A stretch of DNA of 64,000 nt from CAVQOB01 sp963714325 (GTDB lineage: Bacteria > Pseudomonadota > Alphaproteobacteria > Rhizobiales > Hyphomicrobiaceae). This document shows, piece by piece, positions 34,008 to 43,425 of the stretch. The stretch is taken from positions 62,001 through 126,000 of the forward strand of contig CAVQOB010000009.1 in assembly GCA_963714325.1 (NCBI GenBank), written 5' to 3'. Positions within the stretch are counted from its first letter, which is position 1, and each line of letters starts with the position of its first letter. The position numbers and the translations under genes were made by a program. Below the pieces are notes generated by a model that saw only the letters and a list, made by a program, of their open reading frames with translations, had not been told where the DNA came from and ran no database searches.

Positions 34008-34408
34008 ATGACTTTTTATTACACCAGTATCTATGCCGTGCCCTTAGGACTGTTGATGATCGCCCTCAGCGCCCACACGATCGTCTTGCGCGCCAAGACC
34101 GGCATATCCCTGGGACATGGTGATCGTCCGGAGTTGGCCGAACGCATCCGGCGTCACGGGAACTTTGTCGAATTCGTCCCCTGGCGCTGATCCTCATGGG
34201 TTTGGCTGAGGTCGCCGGAGCGTCGCGAGGATGGCTCCATAGTGTGGGTGGTCTCTTGCTCGTCGCACGACTGGTCCACCCCTGGGGCATCAAGCATGAC
34301 AATGCCGCTGCGCCAGCACGCATCATCGGCGCGGCCGGGACACAGCTGTCGATGTTGATCGCCATCACTCTGATTGCCTGGCAACGGCTCGCCAGTGGCG
34401 GACCATAA
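34008..34408 (+). pseudogene. MAPEG-family membrane protein with a one-base deletion
   Basis: The 5' part (MTFYYTSIYAVPLGLLMIAL to NFVEFVP) and the 3' part (ALILMGLAEVAGASRGWLHS to WQRLASGGP) are both standard MAPEG sequence, but they lie in different frames. The junction is a run of four C at about 34176-34179; a fifth C would restore the NFVEFVPLALILMGLAE motif of the family. Intact, it would be about 133 residues with four membrane helices, related to microsomal glutathione S-transferases. It is either a recent pseudogene or a homopolymer sequencing error. It is divergent from the caspase operon. Confidence 0.85.
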
Positions 34409-34515
34409 AAATCGGGCCTGATGTCGATTGCAGTGGACGCCATTCGTCTCAAGAGTAAGCCGGCAACAACGCAGGTGGAAATGGCCACAGCGGCCCATTT
34501 GTTAGGAGCACAACG

Positions 34516-34863
34516 ATGAAATACCTCGCACTGATTTATGCCGCATCGAAAACAGAACCCCAGTACGGTAGCCCCGAGTTCAAGGAGTTCATGGCCGGAT
34601 ACATGACCGCGACCAAACGCTACAAGGACGACAAGGTCTTTCTGGCAGGCGAGGGGCTGCAGCCCACTTCGACCGCCACTACCGTACGGGTGCGCAACGG
34701 CAAAATCGAAACCATCGATGGGCCATTCGCTGAAACCAAAGAGCAGCTCGGCGGCTTTTATCTGATCGATTGCGACAATCTCGACGCTGCGATCAAATAT
34801 GCAGCCCTAATCCCGTCGGCCAGGTTCGGTTGTGTCGAGGTTCGCCCGGTCATGGAATACTGA
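34516..34863 (+). CDS. YciI/DGPF-domain protein associated with the sigma factor
   Basis: A 115-residue YCII-related protein. The start MKYLALIYAASKTEPQYGSP and the motif IETIDGPFAETKEQLGGFYL are the hallmarks of the DGPF branch. Genes of this kind sit beside ECF sigma factors of the ECF42 group, where they are thought to be part of the regulon; the biochemical role is unknown. It ends 22 bp before the start of the sigma-factor gene, so cotranscription is very likely. No membrane segment is seen. Confidence 0.93.
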   Translation: MKYLALIYAASKTEPQYGSPEFKEFMAGYMTATKRYKDDKVFLAGEGLQPTSTATTVRVRNGKIETIDGPFAETKEQLGGFYLIDCDNLDAAIKYAALIPSARFGCVEVRPVMEY

Positions 34864-34885
34864 ACCGACGTTGACGCTGGATCCG

Positions 34886-36136
34886 ATGGCTATGCAGCCG
34901 CCCCCGAAAGCAATCACCGAGGCGATCGACACACTCGTCCGTGATGAGTGGGGGCGGTTGCTGTCGTCGCTGATTGGCATCCTGCGGGATTTTCAGCTCG
35001 CCGAGGACAGCCTTCAGGATGCGTTGGAGGCGGCGCTGGAGCATTGGACGCGCAGCGGCCTGCCACAATCCCCCGTGGGTTGGCTGCTGCAGACAGCGCG
35101 CCGCAAGGCCATCGACAGGATTCGCAGGCATCGCAATTTCGAAAAAAAGAGCGCTGAATATGCACTGTTGATCGACGTGGAGCAGCTGAGCGCCGACGCT
35201 ATTGATGACAGCGCGATTCCCGATGAGCGGCTGCAGTTGATCTTCACCTGCTGTCACCCGGCGCTGGATGAGAAAACCCGGATTGCCCTGACCTTGCGCA
35301 CGCTTGGTGGTTTGACGACCGTGGCCATCGCGCGCGCTTTTCTCGATTCCGAAGAGGCGATGGCGCAGCGGCTGGTCCGCGCCAAGGATAAGATCAAGAA
35401 AGCTGGCATCCCTTATCTGGTGCCCGATGGGGAGACTTGGCCCGAACGACTGGGCTCGGTGCTGGGCGTCCTCTATCTCATTTTCAACGAGGGTTACGCG
35501 GCGACGTCCGGCGACACACAGGTCCGCCGCAGTCTTTGCGACGAAGCCATCCGGCTGGCCCGCATTCTGTTGCGTCTGCGCCCGGATGAGCCGGAAATCA
35601 TGGGGCTGTTGGCGCTGATGCTGCTGCATGATTCGCGAAGCAATGCGCGGATTGATGCCGACGGCCGGATGGTCCCCCTCGAACATCAGAACCGCGCCCT
35701 GTGGTCGCGCTCACACATGGCCGAGGGTGCGGCTCTCGTCGAACAGGCGCTGAGGCGCGGCCAACTCGGGCCCTACCAGTTGCAGGCGGCGATCAGCGCA
35801 GTTCATGCCGAAGCTGCATCGATGGCCGAGACCGATTGGCCACAAATCATCGGCCTCTATGATTGGCTCGATCGCTTGCGGCCCAATCCGGTCGTGCGTC
35901 TCAATCGCGCCGCCGCAGTGTCGTATGCAACATCGCCGTCGGCGGCGCTGGCCGAGCTTGACGCGCTAAGGCCGGCGCTTGAGCGCTATCAGCCGTTCCA
36001 TGCAACACTCGCGGACTGTTTGCGCAGGGTCGGGCGTCACGACGAGGCAGCAGTCGCATATGATCGCGCCATCGCGCTGTCGAACAATCCGCTGGAGCGA
36101 GCGTTTCTCAGCGAAAGAAGGCGAGACGTGTCGTGA
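34886..36136 (+). CDS. ECF sigma factor, ECF42 type with C-terminal extension
   Basis: A 416-residue extracytoplasmic-function sigma factor. Region 2 covers about 10-90, with LRDFQLAEDSLQDALEAALE and GWLLQTARRKAIDRIRRHRN. Region 4 covers about 120-175, with PDERLQLIFTCCHPALDEKT and TVAIARAFLDSEEAMAQRLV. The long C-terminal half (DUF6596/TPR-like), with YLIFNEGYAATSGD, takes the place of an anti-sigma factor in ECF42 proteins and is needed for activity in studied cases. The ATG at 34886 was chosen; the frame reaches back into the DGPF gene. The linked DGPF gene is the usual partner. Confidence 0.93.
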   Translation: MAMQPPPKAITEAIDTLVRDEWGRLLSSLIGILRDFQLAEDSLQDALEAALEHWTRSGLPQSPVGWLLQTARRKAIDRIRRHRNFEKKSAEYALLIDVEQLSADAIDDSAIPDERLQLIFTCCHPALDEKTRIALTLRTLGGLTTVAIARAFLDSEEAMAQRLVRAKDKIKKAGIPYLVPDGETWPERLGSVLGVLYLIFNEGYAATSGDTQVRRSLCDEAIRLARILLRLRPDEPEIMGLLALMLLHDSRSNARIDADGRMVPLEHQNRALWSRSHMAEGAALVEQALRRGQLGPYQLQAAISAVHAEAASMAETDWPQIIGLYDWLDRLRPNPVVRLNRAAAVSYATSPSAALAELDALRPALERYQPFHATLADCLRRVGRHDEAAVAYDRAIALSNNPLERAFLSERRRDVS

Positions 36137-36153
36137 CGGCCGTCGTGATCACC

Positions 36154-36732
36154 CTATCCCTTGCCTCCGCGAAACGCGGCCAGCGAACCGGCGTCGATCT
36201 TGGTGCCGATGGCGCTGTTCATCCGGTTGGTAGCATTGAAGATCGCGACGATCTGCGCGGCTTCGAGGATTTCCGGTTCGCTAAGGCCGCCCTTGCGCAG
36301 GATGTCCAGCGTCGTCTCGGTGGCATGGCCAGGTGTCAATGTCATGAAGGATGCGAATTCGGCCAAGGCGTGCTCGCGTTTCGAGAGCGACGCCCGGCGC
36401 CAGTTGCACAGCACGATGTCGACGTCGATCTTCGGCATGCCATGGGCCTGCAGCGCACAGGCATGGGTGATGATGCAGACTTCGCAGCGGTTTTCAAGGC
36501 TGACAACGAGGGCGGTCAACTCGCGCTCTTGGCCCGACAGCAGGCAATCCTTGCCGCGCATCAGCCGGTTGATATAGCCCTGCCATAGCGCCAAGCGATC
36601 CGGCTCGAACGGCAGCTTCAGGAACTCGCGGACATAGCCGAGCCGCTGTTGGCTCTCGTCCCACATGGCCTGAATGGCTGGCGCCGGCTTCGTGACGTTG
36701 TCGATTCGCAACCAGGACGAACGTTCGGCCAT
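36154..36732 (-). CDS. AhpD-like / carboxymuconolactone decarboxylase-family protein
   Basis: A 192-residue peroxidase-related protein of the AhpD/CMD fold. The redox motif is complete: C83-E-V-C86-I-I-T-H90 in NRCEVCIITHACALQ, the thiol pair plus histidine used by AhpD-type enzymes. The N-terminal MWDESQQRLGYVREFLKLPF is typical of the peroxidase-related subgroup. Such proteins reduce peroxides with external thiol donors, though many have unknown substrates. The ATG at 36732 (MAERSSW) was preferred over an upstream in-frame start. It is convergent with the sigma-factor gene, 17 bp away. Confidence 0.88.
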   Translation of the reverse strand: MAERSSWLRIDNVTKPAPAIQAMWDESQQRLGYVREFLKLPFEPDRLALWQGYINRLMRGKDCLLSGQERELTALVVSLENRCEVCIITHACALQAHGMPKIDVDIVLCNWRRASLSKREHALAEFASFMTLTPGHATETTLDILRKGGLSEPEILEAAQIVAIFNATNRMNSAIGTKIDAGSLAAFRGGKG

Positions 36733-37003
36733 GATGAAACTCCTAACACTTCGTTGCTGCACGCCAGCGAACGTTTTATTAGTCTCGGACGTGTGGCCGG
36801 GAGTGGTCAAGAGTTCGACTGTTTTCAATAGCCTGCCGGAACGTGCCCTCGGATTGCCGTAAAGGGGCCGGGTAAGCGCTGGATTCTGGCCCCGACCTCA
36901 CCCGAATCGGGCCGGCATTTAGGTCTCGTTAGCCGAATCGCAGCGATGGTGGGACCGCAAGTGGTCGTCATTACTGCGCGGCCGCGTCACGAGGGGAATT
37001 GCC

Positions 37004-37738
37004 ATGCTGATGAGTGTTGTCGATGGTTTGCGTGCTGGCCACTCCTATCCCGAGATCGCGGGCAAACGCGTGCTGATCACCGGGCTGACCGGCGCCATGG
37101 GCGTCGACATCGCCCGCAGCTTCGCCGATGCCAAGGCGCGCCTGGTCCTCCAGTTCGACGAGACCAGCGACGAGATGCAGGCGCTGGCCGAGATGCTGGC
37201 GCCAACCGCCGTCGATCTCGCCGTCTATGGCGGCGTGCAGACGACAACAGACGCCGTCGTACAGTTTGCCCGCACGGCCGTGACCAAGTTCGGCGGTATC
37301 GACGCGGTCATCAACATCATTCCGCTGACCGGCACGCGCAGTACCCCGATGCAGTCGGCCGACGACGTCGAGCGGCAGGTCGCTGAACGGCTGCTGTTGC
37401 CAGCCCTCGTCTCGCGGATTGTTGCCAACCGCATGCGGCTGACGCTGACCGAGGGCCTTGTGCTGAATATCGCGACGTTGCCCGGCCGGCCAACGGGCGC
37501 CGAGCGTGCGTTCGGCATGTTCGCCAAGACCGCGCTCGCCACCATGACTCGTAAGGAAGCCGCCGAATGGGGCCGCGAAGGCATCCGCTTCAACGCGGTA
37601 GCGCCACAATGCGGCGGCGTTAGCTCCGAGCCGGGGCTCGCCGGCGAAGCCGACATCGCCGCACTCGCCATGTACTTGGTATCGGGCCGTGGCAAGGCCC
37701 TGACCGGTCATCTGTTCGACGTCGAATTGGCGGTTTGA
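37004..37738 (+). CDS. SDR-fold protein lacking the catalytic Ser and Tyr
   Basis: A 244-residue short-chain dehydrogenase/reductase-fold protein. The cofactor motif is present as VLITGLTGAMGVDIA (T-G-x-x-x-x-M-G) and a later FGGIDAVINIIPLTGT replaces the usual N-N-A-G. The catalytic serine region reads VLNIATLPGRP with no serine, and the Y-x-x-x-K position reads GMFAK, so the tyrosine is gone although the lysine remains. It is therefore unlikely to be a normal oxidoreductase and may be a binding or regulatory protein. The gamma-glutamyltransferase homologue follows after about 125 bp on the same strand. Confidence 0.82.
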   Translation: MLMSVVDGLRAGHSYPEIAGKRVLITGLTGAMGVDIARSFADAKARLVLQFDETSDEMQALAEMLAPTAVDLAVYGGVQTTTDAVVQFARTAVTKFGGIDAVINIIPLTGTRSTPMQSADDVERQVAERLLLPALVSRIVANRMRLTLTEGLVLNIATLPGRPTGAERAFGMFAKTALATMTRKEAAEWGREGIRFNAVAPQCGGVSSEPGLAGEADIAALAMYLVSGRGKALTGHLFDVELAV

Positions 37739-37864
37739 GCGTCATGCGAAGCCTTCACGGTCGCACTTCTGGACGTGAGCCTGCTTTCTTGGCATGAGGC
37801 GTTGTTGGACGCTTGAAGGAGTGCGCCGCTGGTCGAGCGGGTGTTCCGACGCCAGGAGACAGGC

Positions 37865-39454
37865 ATGCTCAATACGCCTCGCAGCCGCCGCGGCATGGTG
37901 ACCTCGCCGCATCATCTGGCGAGTGAATTGGGGTTGCGTGTGTTGCGCGACGGCGGCACGGCGATCGAGGCTGCTGTCGCCATGGCGGCAACGTTGCCGG
38001 TCGTCTATCCGCATATGACATCGATCGGCGGCGATGGCTTCTGGATCGTGTCGGTGCCCGGCAAAGAGCCGATCGCCATCGATGCCTGCGGCGCGGCCGC
38101 TGCCACAGCGACACCCGCGCTCTACAAGAAGCATGGGCATAAAACCATTCCATGGCGTGGGCCGTTGGCCGCGAATACCGTCGCAGGCACGATTTCGGGC
38201 TGGGGCGAAGCATTGCGATTGTCGGGTGAACTCGGCGGGCGATTGCCACTGTCGCGATTGGTTGAGGACGCGGTGTGGCACGCCGAGAACGGCTTTGCCG
38301 TCACGCGCAGCCAAGCCGATCTGACGGCGGAAAAGTGCCAAGAGTTGAAAGACGCGCCAGGCTTCGCCGCGCAATTCCTGGTCAATGGTGAGGCCCCCCG
38401 CGAGGGCCAACTCATGAAACTGGCGGCCTTGGGTTCGACATTGAAACGACTGGGACGCGACGGCACGGCGGATTTCTACGCCGGCGGTATCGCCAAGAGC
38501 CTGGTCGCCGATCTCGCTAAAATCGGCGCGCCGGTGTCCGCCGATGATCTGGCGCGGCACACCGCTCAGCGATTGAGGCCTCTGACAGTGAAGGTGCGCG
38601 CCGGCCAGCTCTACAATTTTCCCCCGCCAACGCAGGGCCTCGCCTCGCTGATGATCCTCGCGCTGTTCGATCGCATGCGCGTTAAGGAGGCCGATGATTT
38701 CAAGTATCTGCACGGCATCATCGAAGCGACCAAGCAGGCGTTCCTGGTGCGCGACCGGATCATCGGCGATCCCACCTCGATGACCGAAGACCCCGCGCGC
38801 TACCTGCAGAAGGATATCCTCGACGGCCTCGCCAAGCGCATCGACAGGAAGACGGCAATGGCCTGGCCTGCGCCGGTCGACAAGGGCGACACGATCTGGC
38901 TCGGCGCCATTGATGGCAATGGCGTGGCCGTCAGTTTCATCCAAAGCATCTACTTCGAATATGGCTCCGGCTGCGTGCTACCCGAGACTGGCATCGTCTG
39001 GCAGAATCGCGGTGCAAGCTTCTTCCTCGACAAGCCGGGTCCGCGCTTGCTGGCACCGGGGCGCAAACCGTTCCACACCCTCAATCCCGCATTGGCCAGG
39101 CTCGGCGATGGTCGGGTGATGGTCTATGGCACGATGGGCGGCGAAGGTCAGCCACAGACGCAGTCGGCGATCTTCTCGCGCTACGCCATGTTCGGGCAGG
39201 GATTGCAGGCCTCGATCACCGCGCCGCGCTGGCTGCTCGGCAAGATGTGGGGGGAGGAAAGCGTCACGTTGAAACTCGAGAACCGGTTCGATCCGAAGCT
39301 CGTCAAACGCATGGCAAGAGCCGGTCACGACGTCGAAGTGCTACCGGCATTTTCAACCTCGATGGGACACGCGGGCGCGGTCGTGCGGCACGCCGAAGGC
39401 ATCTTCGAAGGCGCAACCGACCCCCGCAGCGACGGCGCCGCGATGGGGTTTTAG
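37865..39454 (+). CDS. Gamma-glutamyltransferase family protein
   Basis: A 529-residue Ntn-hydrolase of the gamma-glutamyltranspeptidase family. Features are MVTSPHHLASELGLRVLRDG at the start, SIGGDGFWIV, LPLSRLVEDAVWHAENGFAV, and the autoprocessing site DKGDTIWLGAIDGNG with nucleophile T343. Later, GRKPFHTLNPALARLGDGRV and TMGGEGQPQTQ complete the small subunit. No signal peptide is evident, unlike periplasmic GGT, so it may be a cytoplasmic amidase or acylase-like member. The ATG at 37865 is preceded by AGGAGA. The substrate is not determined. Confidence 0.9.
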   Translation: MLNTPRSRRGMVTSPHHLASELGLRVLRDGGTAIEAAVAMAATLPVVYPHMTSIGGDGFWIVSVPGKEPIAIDACGAAAATATPALYKKHGHKTIPWRGPLAANTVAGTISGWGEALRLSGELGGRLPLSRLVEDAVWHAENGFAVTRSQADLTAEKCQELKDAPGFAAQFLVNGEAPREGQLMKLAALGSTLKRLGRDGTADFYAGGIAKSLVADLAKIGAPVSADDLARHTAQRLRPLTVKVRAGQLYNFPPPTQGLASLMILALFDRMRVKEADDFKYLHGIIEATKQAFLVRDRIIGDPTSMTEDPARYLQKDILDGLAKRIDRKTAMAWPAPVDKGDTIWLGAIDGNGVAVSFIQSIYFEYGSGCVLPETGIVWQNRGASFFLDKPGPRLLAPGRKPFHTLNPALARLGDGRVMVYGTMGGEGQPQTQSAIFSRYAMFGQGLQASITAPRWLLGKMWGEESVTLKLENRFDPKLVKRMARAGHDVEVLPAFSTSMGHAGAVVRHAEGIFEGATDPRSDGAAMGF

Positions 39455-39633
39455 ACTTTCTTTGCTTGTCACCGGCGGCTCCACTGCCAAGGAGCCAGCC
39501 GCCCGCTCGTGCGCCCCAAAAAACTTGCCCTCCGGCCCGCCCCGAGGGTGTGTAGCGGTTTTTGGATAGGGTGCGCGAGCCAGCAAAACAGTGGGCTGCT
39601 TTCGCGTTCACCATGCCCCGCCAAAGGCTGTCA

Positions 39634-39653
39634 ACCTAGGTAAGTACCTAGGT
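39634..39653. repeat. Perfect 20-bp inverted repeat around CCTAGG
   Basis: ACCTAGGTA-AG-TACCTAGGT is a perfect 9-bp inverted repeat with a 2-base centre. It lies 180 bp downstream of the gamma-glutamyltransferase gene in a non-coding gap and is followed by the AT-rich GGAAAAATTTGTCACAC. It is too symmetric to be chance, but its role (operator, recombination site, element end) cannot be told from sequence. Confidence 0.7.
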
Positions 39654-39932
39654 GTCGGGTACGGAAAAATTTGTCACACTCTCTCGCATCCATGGCCTGT
39701 GGGAACGTCTGCAGCGCACTCGCGTGACCGGGCCGGGAGCTTGCAATTCGGATGAGCCTGCGCAGCGGGGCTTAGTCCGGGCTTATTGAAGTCCCTCTCG
39801 AAGGGACCGGCCAAGGAGGCGATCCCGAGCTCCGGCACCGGATGGTCTTTGCAAGCAAGCGGGGCGGCATTTGCCGAGACGACCCCCAGACTTCAGGATC
39901 GAGGCAAAGCCGCCCCGTCCCTCTTTCTTCTC

Positions 39933-39963
39933 GCGCCTTCAGGTGCCGACCAGCACCCGGCGC
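39933..39963 (-). repeat. Single REP-like palindrome, inverted relative to the 23982 array
   Basis: On the reverse strand this 31-bp unit begins GCGCCGGGTGCTGGTCGGCA and ends CCTGAAGGCGC, matching the repeats at 23982-24088 except in the loop (CTGGTC for CGTGTC). The stem-forming arms are conserved. It shows that the repeat family is dispersed, not confined to one tandem array. Confidence 0.8.
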
Positions 39964-40365
39964 GGCATGGCGCGTGGGATAACGCCGGCCGGATGCGCGA
40001 GCGCAGCCCGACAAGTGCGCAGCGGTTTTCGGATGAGCTGCGCGACAACAAACATGCCCGGGGTGGCGTTCCCGTTTGCTATGGCCGCGGCGGCTGTCGT
40101 CCCTCTCCCCGTTCTTCACGGGGAGAGAGATCGCGCCGAAGGGGAGGAGATGAAGGATGGAAGCGTTCACTGTGGCTCGTGGAAATGATGCCGTTTTTTG
40201 GCGCGTGAGCCGAGGGAGAGTTTGATCCTGGGGCCTCAGAGCACATGTCATTGTCGCCACGGACGGCGGCGGGCTCAGCGCACCGTTCCGTCTCGGAGCA
40301 CGCAGAGTAGAGTTCAAATAGACGAGGACACTGGCCACGGCATTCCTGTCACTTGGGAGGTGTCA

Positions 40366-41623
40366 GTGAATATCCGACATAAGAAGTGCGCCGGTCTTGA
40401 TGTGCATGCCGCCTTCGTGGCAGTCTGCGCGCGCACCGTGCGAAGCCGCAAGATCGCCTACGAGGAGGGCCGCTTCGCGACCACGACGCGCGATCTTCTC
40501 GCGCTCGCAGCTTGGCTCGAAGAGCGTGGTGTCACGCATGTCGTGAGGGAGGCAACCGGTGTCTAATGGAAGCCTGTATGGCACATCTGGACGCCGCGTT
40601 GACGCTGATGCTGGTCAACGCCCACGAGGCGCGCGATCTGCCCGGCGGCAAGAGCGATGCGAGCGATGCCCGCTGGCTGGCCGATCTCCTGGCCCACGGC
40701 CTGATGCGCGCGAGCTTCGTGCCGCCGGAGCTGATCCGGGAGCTGCGCGATCTGACGCGGACGCGCACGCAGCTGCAACGCCAGATGACGCAGCACGAGA
40801 ACGGTATCGGCAAGGTGCTGGAGGACGCCAACATCAAACTCGCAACCGTCGTGTGCGAGCTGCTAGGCATCAGCAGCCGGCGCATTCTGGAGGCGCTGGT
40901 CGCTGGCGAGACCGATCATGCGCGACTGGCGGGCCTCGACATTGCGGATAAAGGTCGCGCGAGGACTGGCGGCCCCCTCACGGCCGCTTCACGCGCCATC
41001 ACGCCTGCCTGGTCGTGAGCACCTGACCATGATCGACGTGCTCGCCCAGCGGATCGCAGCTTCGAGACGGAGGTAGAGGCTTTGCTCGCCCCCTTTCGTC
41101 AGCTCGTCGACGAGTTGACGAAGATCTCTGGTGTGAAGAAGCGGGCAGCGTCTGCCATCCTGGCAGAGATTGGAACAGACATGAGCTGCTTTGCCACCGC
41201 AGGCATCTCTCGAGTTGGGCCGCCTCGTGCCCCGTCTCGACGAGAACGGCGGCAAGAAGCGCTCGACACGGGTCAAGAAGGGCAGGGCCTGGCTGAAACC
41301 GCTGCGCGTGCAAGGCGCCATGGCTGCAGCACGAACCAAGAACACCTACTCTCCCGCATTCGCCGCTTCGCCGCCCGGAATGGGCGCAAGAAGGCCGCCA
41401 TCGAGGTCGCCGGCTAGATCCTCACCGCCATCTACCACATGGTCGGCGATGGTGTGCTCTACCGGCCGCCACAGGTCCGTGCCCTCGATGCGGCAGCGAA
41501 AGACAACAAGGCCAAGCGTCTCGCCGGTGAGCTCAGGGCTCTCGGCTTCGAGGTGAAACTCGAACGTGCCGCATCACGTCAGCCCACCGTGCCCGTGGCC
41601 AGTTTCTTTCAGAGTAAGGGTTA
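40366..41623 (+). mobile_element. Degenerate IS110-family transposase
   Basis: The segments of an IS110-type DEDD transposase are in order but broken. MNIRHKKCAGLDVHAAFVAV (start GTG 40366) leads to VVREATGV, where a TAA at 40564 replaces the tyrosine codon of the conserved GVYW motif. After a frameshift near 40585 comes LMLVNAHEARDLPGGKSDAS DAR. In the C-terminal half, ISGVKKRAASAILAEIGTDM identifies the transposase_20 domain, then more frameshifts and a TAG follow. The last part, AIYHMVGDGVLYRPP, reaches about 41623. It is non-functional. REP-like palindromes flank it, a known target preference of some IS110 relatives. Confidence 0.85.
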
Positions 41624-41752
41624 GGGTGAGGGGCTGCTCTGAATGAGATGCCTGAGGGCCTGCGGAAAAAGTCGTGCGTGACGACTTGCGCATACGAGCT
41701 AGTTGCTGCCCCTCACCCTCTCCTGCGGGCATCCTCTCCCCGCTGGCGGCTA
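41617..41752. repeat. Inverted pair of CCCTCACCC-type palindromic repeats
   Basis: GTAAGGGTTAGGGTGAGGGGC (41617-41637 region) and GCCCCTCACCCTCTCC (about 41707-41722, followed by TCCTCTCCCCGC) are inverted copies of a very common rhizobial palindromic repeat of the form GCCCCTCACCCTAACCCTCT. The pair encloses about 70 bp. It sits directly between the dead IS110 element and the IS4 transposase. Confidence 0.7.
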
Positions 41753-41879
41753 CGGCATTCACACATCCGCTTTGCAATGAGGTGATGGGGTGAATGTCTG
41801 CGGCAGAGTGACTCGGGTGGGTGGCGGGGGCAAGGCGTCTCTGATTTAAGATCGTAGCTCGACCGAATCGGAGGTGATC

Positions 41880-43226
41880 ATGGCGTGGGGGGCGAAGGAC
41901 ATCCGGACCGAACGGCGCGGCGACGAAGTGCTCGACGCGATCGTGGAGACGGGCAGTCTGGTGCTGCGCACGATCGGCGGCGGCCGGGCCGGCGAGATTG
42001 GCGCGGCCCGCTTCCTCGACCACGACGATGTTACCGTCCCCGCCATTTTGGCGACTGCGGCCGCGCGCACGCTGGCCGCCGCGAAAGGGCAATACGTGCT
42101 GGCCGTGCACGACACGACCGAGGTCAATTTCAAGGACAGGGCCGCGCGGCGAACGGGCCTGGGGCCTGCCGGCGACGGCGTCAGCCCGGGCTTCTTCTGC
42201 CATCCGCTGCTGCTGGTCGATGCCGAGCACGAGGCCGTGCTGGGGCTCGTCCACGCCGACATCTGGACGCGCGATGAGGCGCCCGTCGGCGACCGCGCCA
42301 AGCGCGCCATCGCGGACAAGGAGAGCGCCCGCTGGCTCGCGGCGACGCGGGCCTGCGCCGGCGTCGCGGATGTCGCAGCGAAGGTGGTCTCGGTCGCTGA
42401 TCGCGAGGCCGACATCTACCAGCACTTCGCGGCCCGGCCAGCGAACGTGGAGATGATCGTGCGAGCTCGGCACGACCGCGCGACGACGCTTGGCACACCG
42501 CTGTTCGAGATGCCCGAGACGTTCCGCCTGCTCGGTGTGGCGAGCGTGCATGTCCCCCCGCGCGGCCCCGGCGACAAGGGACGCATTGCCGAGGTCACGA
42601 TAACGGCCGGCCGCGTCGACATCGTCCGACCACGCAAACTTGCCGCGGTCGCGGGCACACCGGCGACGATCTCCCTCGGGCTCGTCGAGATCGCCGAGGT
42701 GGCGCCGCCGCCCGGCACCAAGCCGCTCATGTGGCGGCTGCTCACGACATTGCCTGTGGGAACGCTGGCCGAGGCCAACGAGGTTGCAAAGCTCTACCGG
42801 CTGCGCTGGCGCATCGAGCAGCTGTTCCGCACGCTGAAATCGGACGGCCTCGACGTCGAGGCATCGCAGGTCACCGATGCGCGCCGGCTGTTCAAGCTGG
42901 CGGCGTTCGGGCTGATCGGTGCGGCGAGGATCATGCAGCTGGTCGACGCCCGCGACGGCGGTCCGCGGCCGGCGACCGACGTGATCGACGGCGACCAGAT
43001 CGAGGCCGTTGCCATCATATCGGCGAGCCTCGAAGGCAATACGGCGCGACAGAAGAACCCGCATCCTAAAGGCTCGCTTGCGGCGGTGTCCTGGGTGGCG
43101 GCGCGGCTCGGCGGCTGGAACTGTTACTACAAGCCTCCTGGCCCCAAGACCATGGCCGCCGGCTGGCGACGACTCCAAGACCGCCTCGACGGCTTCGCCC
43201 TTGCTATGGCCGTCCGAGATGTGTGA
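41880..43226 (+). mobile_element. IS4-family transposase, apparently intact
   Basis: A 448-residue DDE transposase of the IS4 family, Tn5-like subgroup. The catalytic triad is D78 (LAVHDTTEVNF), D174 (VVSVADREADIY) and E313, which lies in the Y-x2-R-x3-E-x6-K signature YRLRWRIEQLFRTLKS. The C-terminal region (GWNCYYKPPGPKTMAAGWRR) matches full-length members. The ATG at 41880 has GGAGG six bases upstream. I could not identify terminal inverted repeats or a target duplication, so element ends are not given. No frameshift is seen, so it may be active. Confidence 0.9.
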
Positions 43227-43369
43227 ATCCCGTAGCCGTGAAGGACGGGGCGAGGGAAAATCGCAGCATCAAGTCGGCACCTGAAGCCGTGCTTGGCGGC
43301 CGGCTCCGCTCACGTGGAGTCGCTACCGGCCGGCTCGCCGCAGGGGTGTCGGAAGCGACAAGCAAAAGA

Positions 43370-43400
43370 GTACCGGGTGCTTGTGGGCACTTGCAGGCGC
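43370..43400 (+). repeat. Diverged REP-like palindrome between IS4 and ispE
   Basis: The unit GTACCGGGTGCTTGTGGGCA followed by CTTGCAGGCGC agrees with the 23982 repeat at about 25 of 31 positions, with changes mostly in the loop. A further half-unit, GTCGGCACCTGAAGCC, lies at 43274-43289. Both are in the otherwise empty gap between the transposase and ispE. Confidence 0.65.
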
Positions 43401-43425
43401 CAAAAAAGCGCACGCGCCTACACCA

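Larger units (their letters stand above)
39455..40365. other. Non-coding gap with palindromes before the IS110 remnant
   Basis: I see no credible gene in these 911 bp. They hold a 20-bp palindrome at 39634-39653, a REP-like repeat at 39933-39963 and, at 40097-40140, a second palindromic sequence (CCCTCTCCCCGTTCTTCACG, then GGGAGAGAG and AAGGGGAGGAG) of the common CCCTCTCCCC repeat type. This looks like a landing zone for repeats and insertion sequences. Confidence 0.5.

Noticed and set aside
41885..42456. Long overlapping frames and the reverse-strand 534-residue frame across the IS4 region
   Set aside because: All are shadows of the GC-rich IS4 transposase, which alone carries the DDE and YREK motifs.
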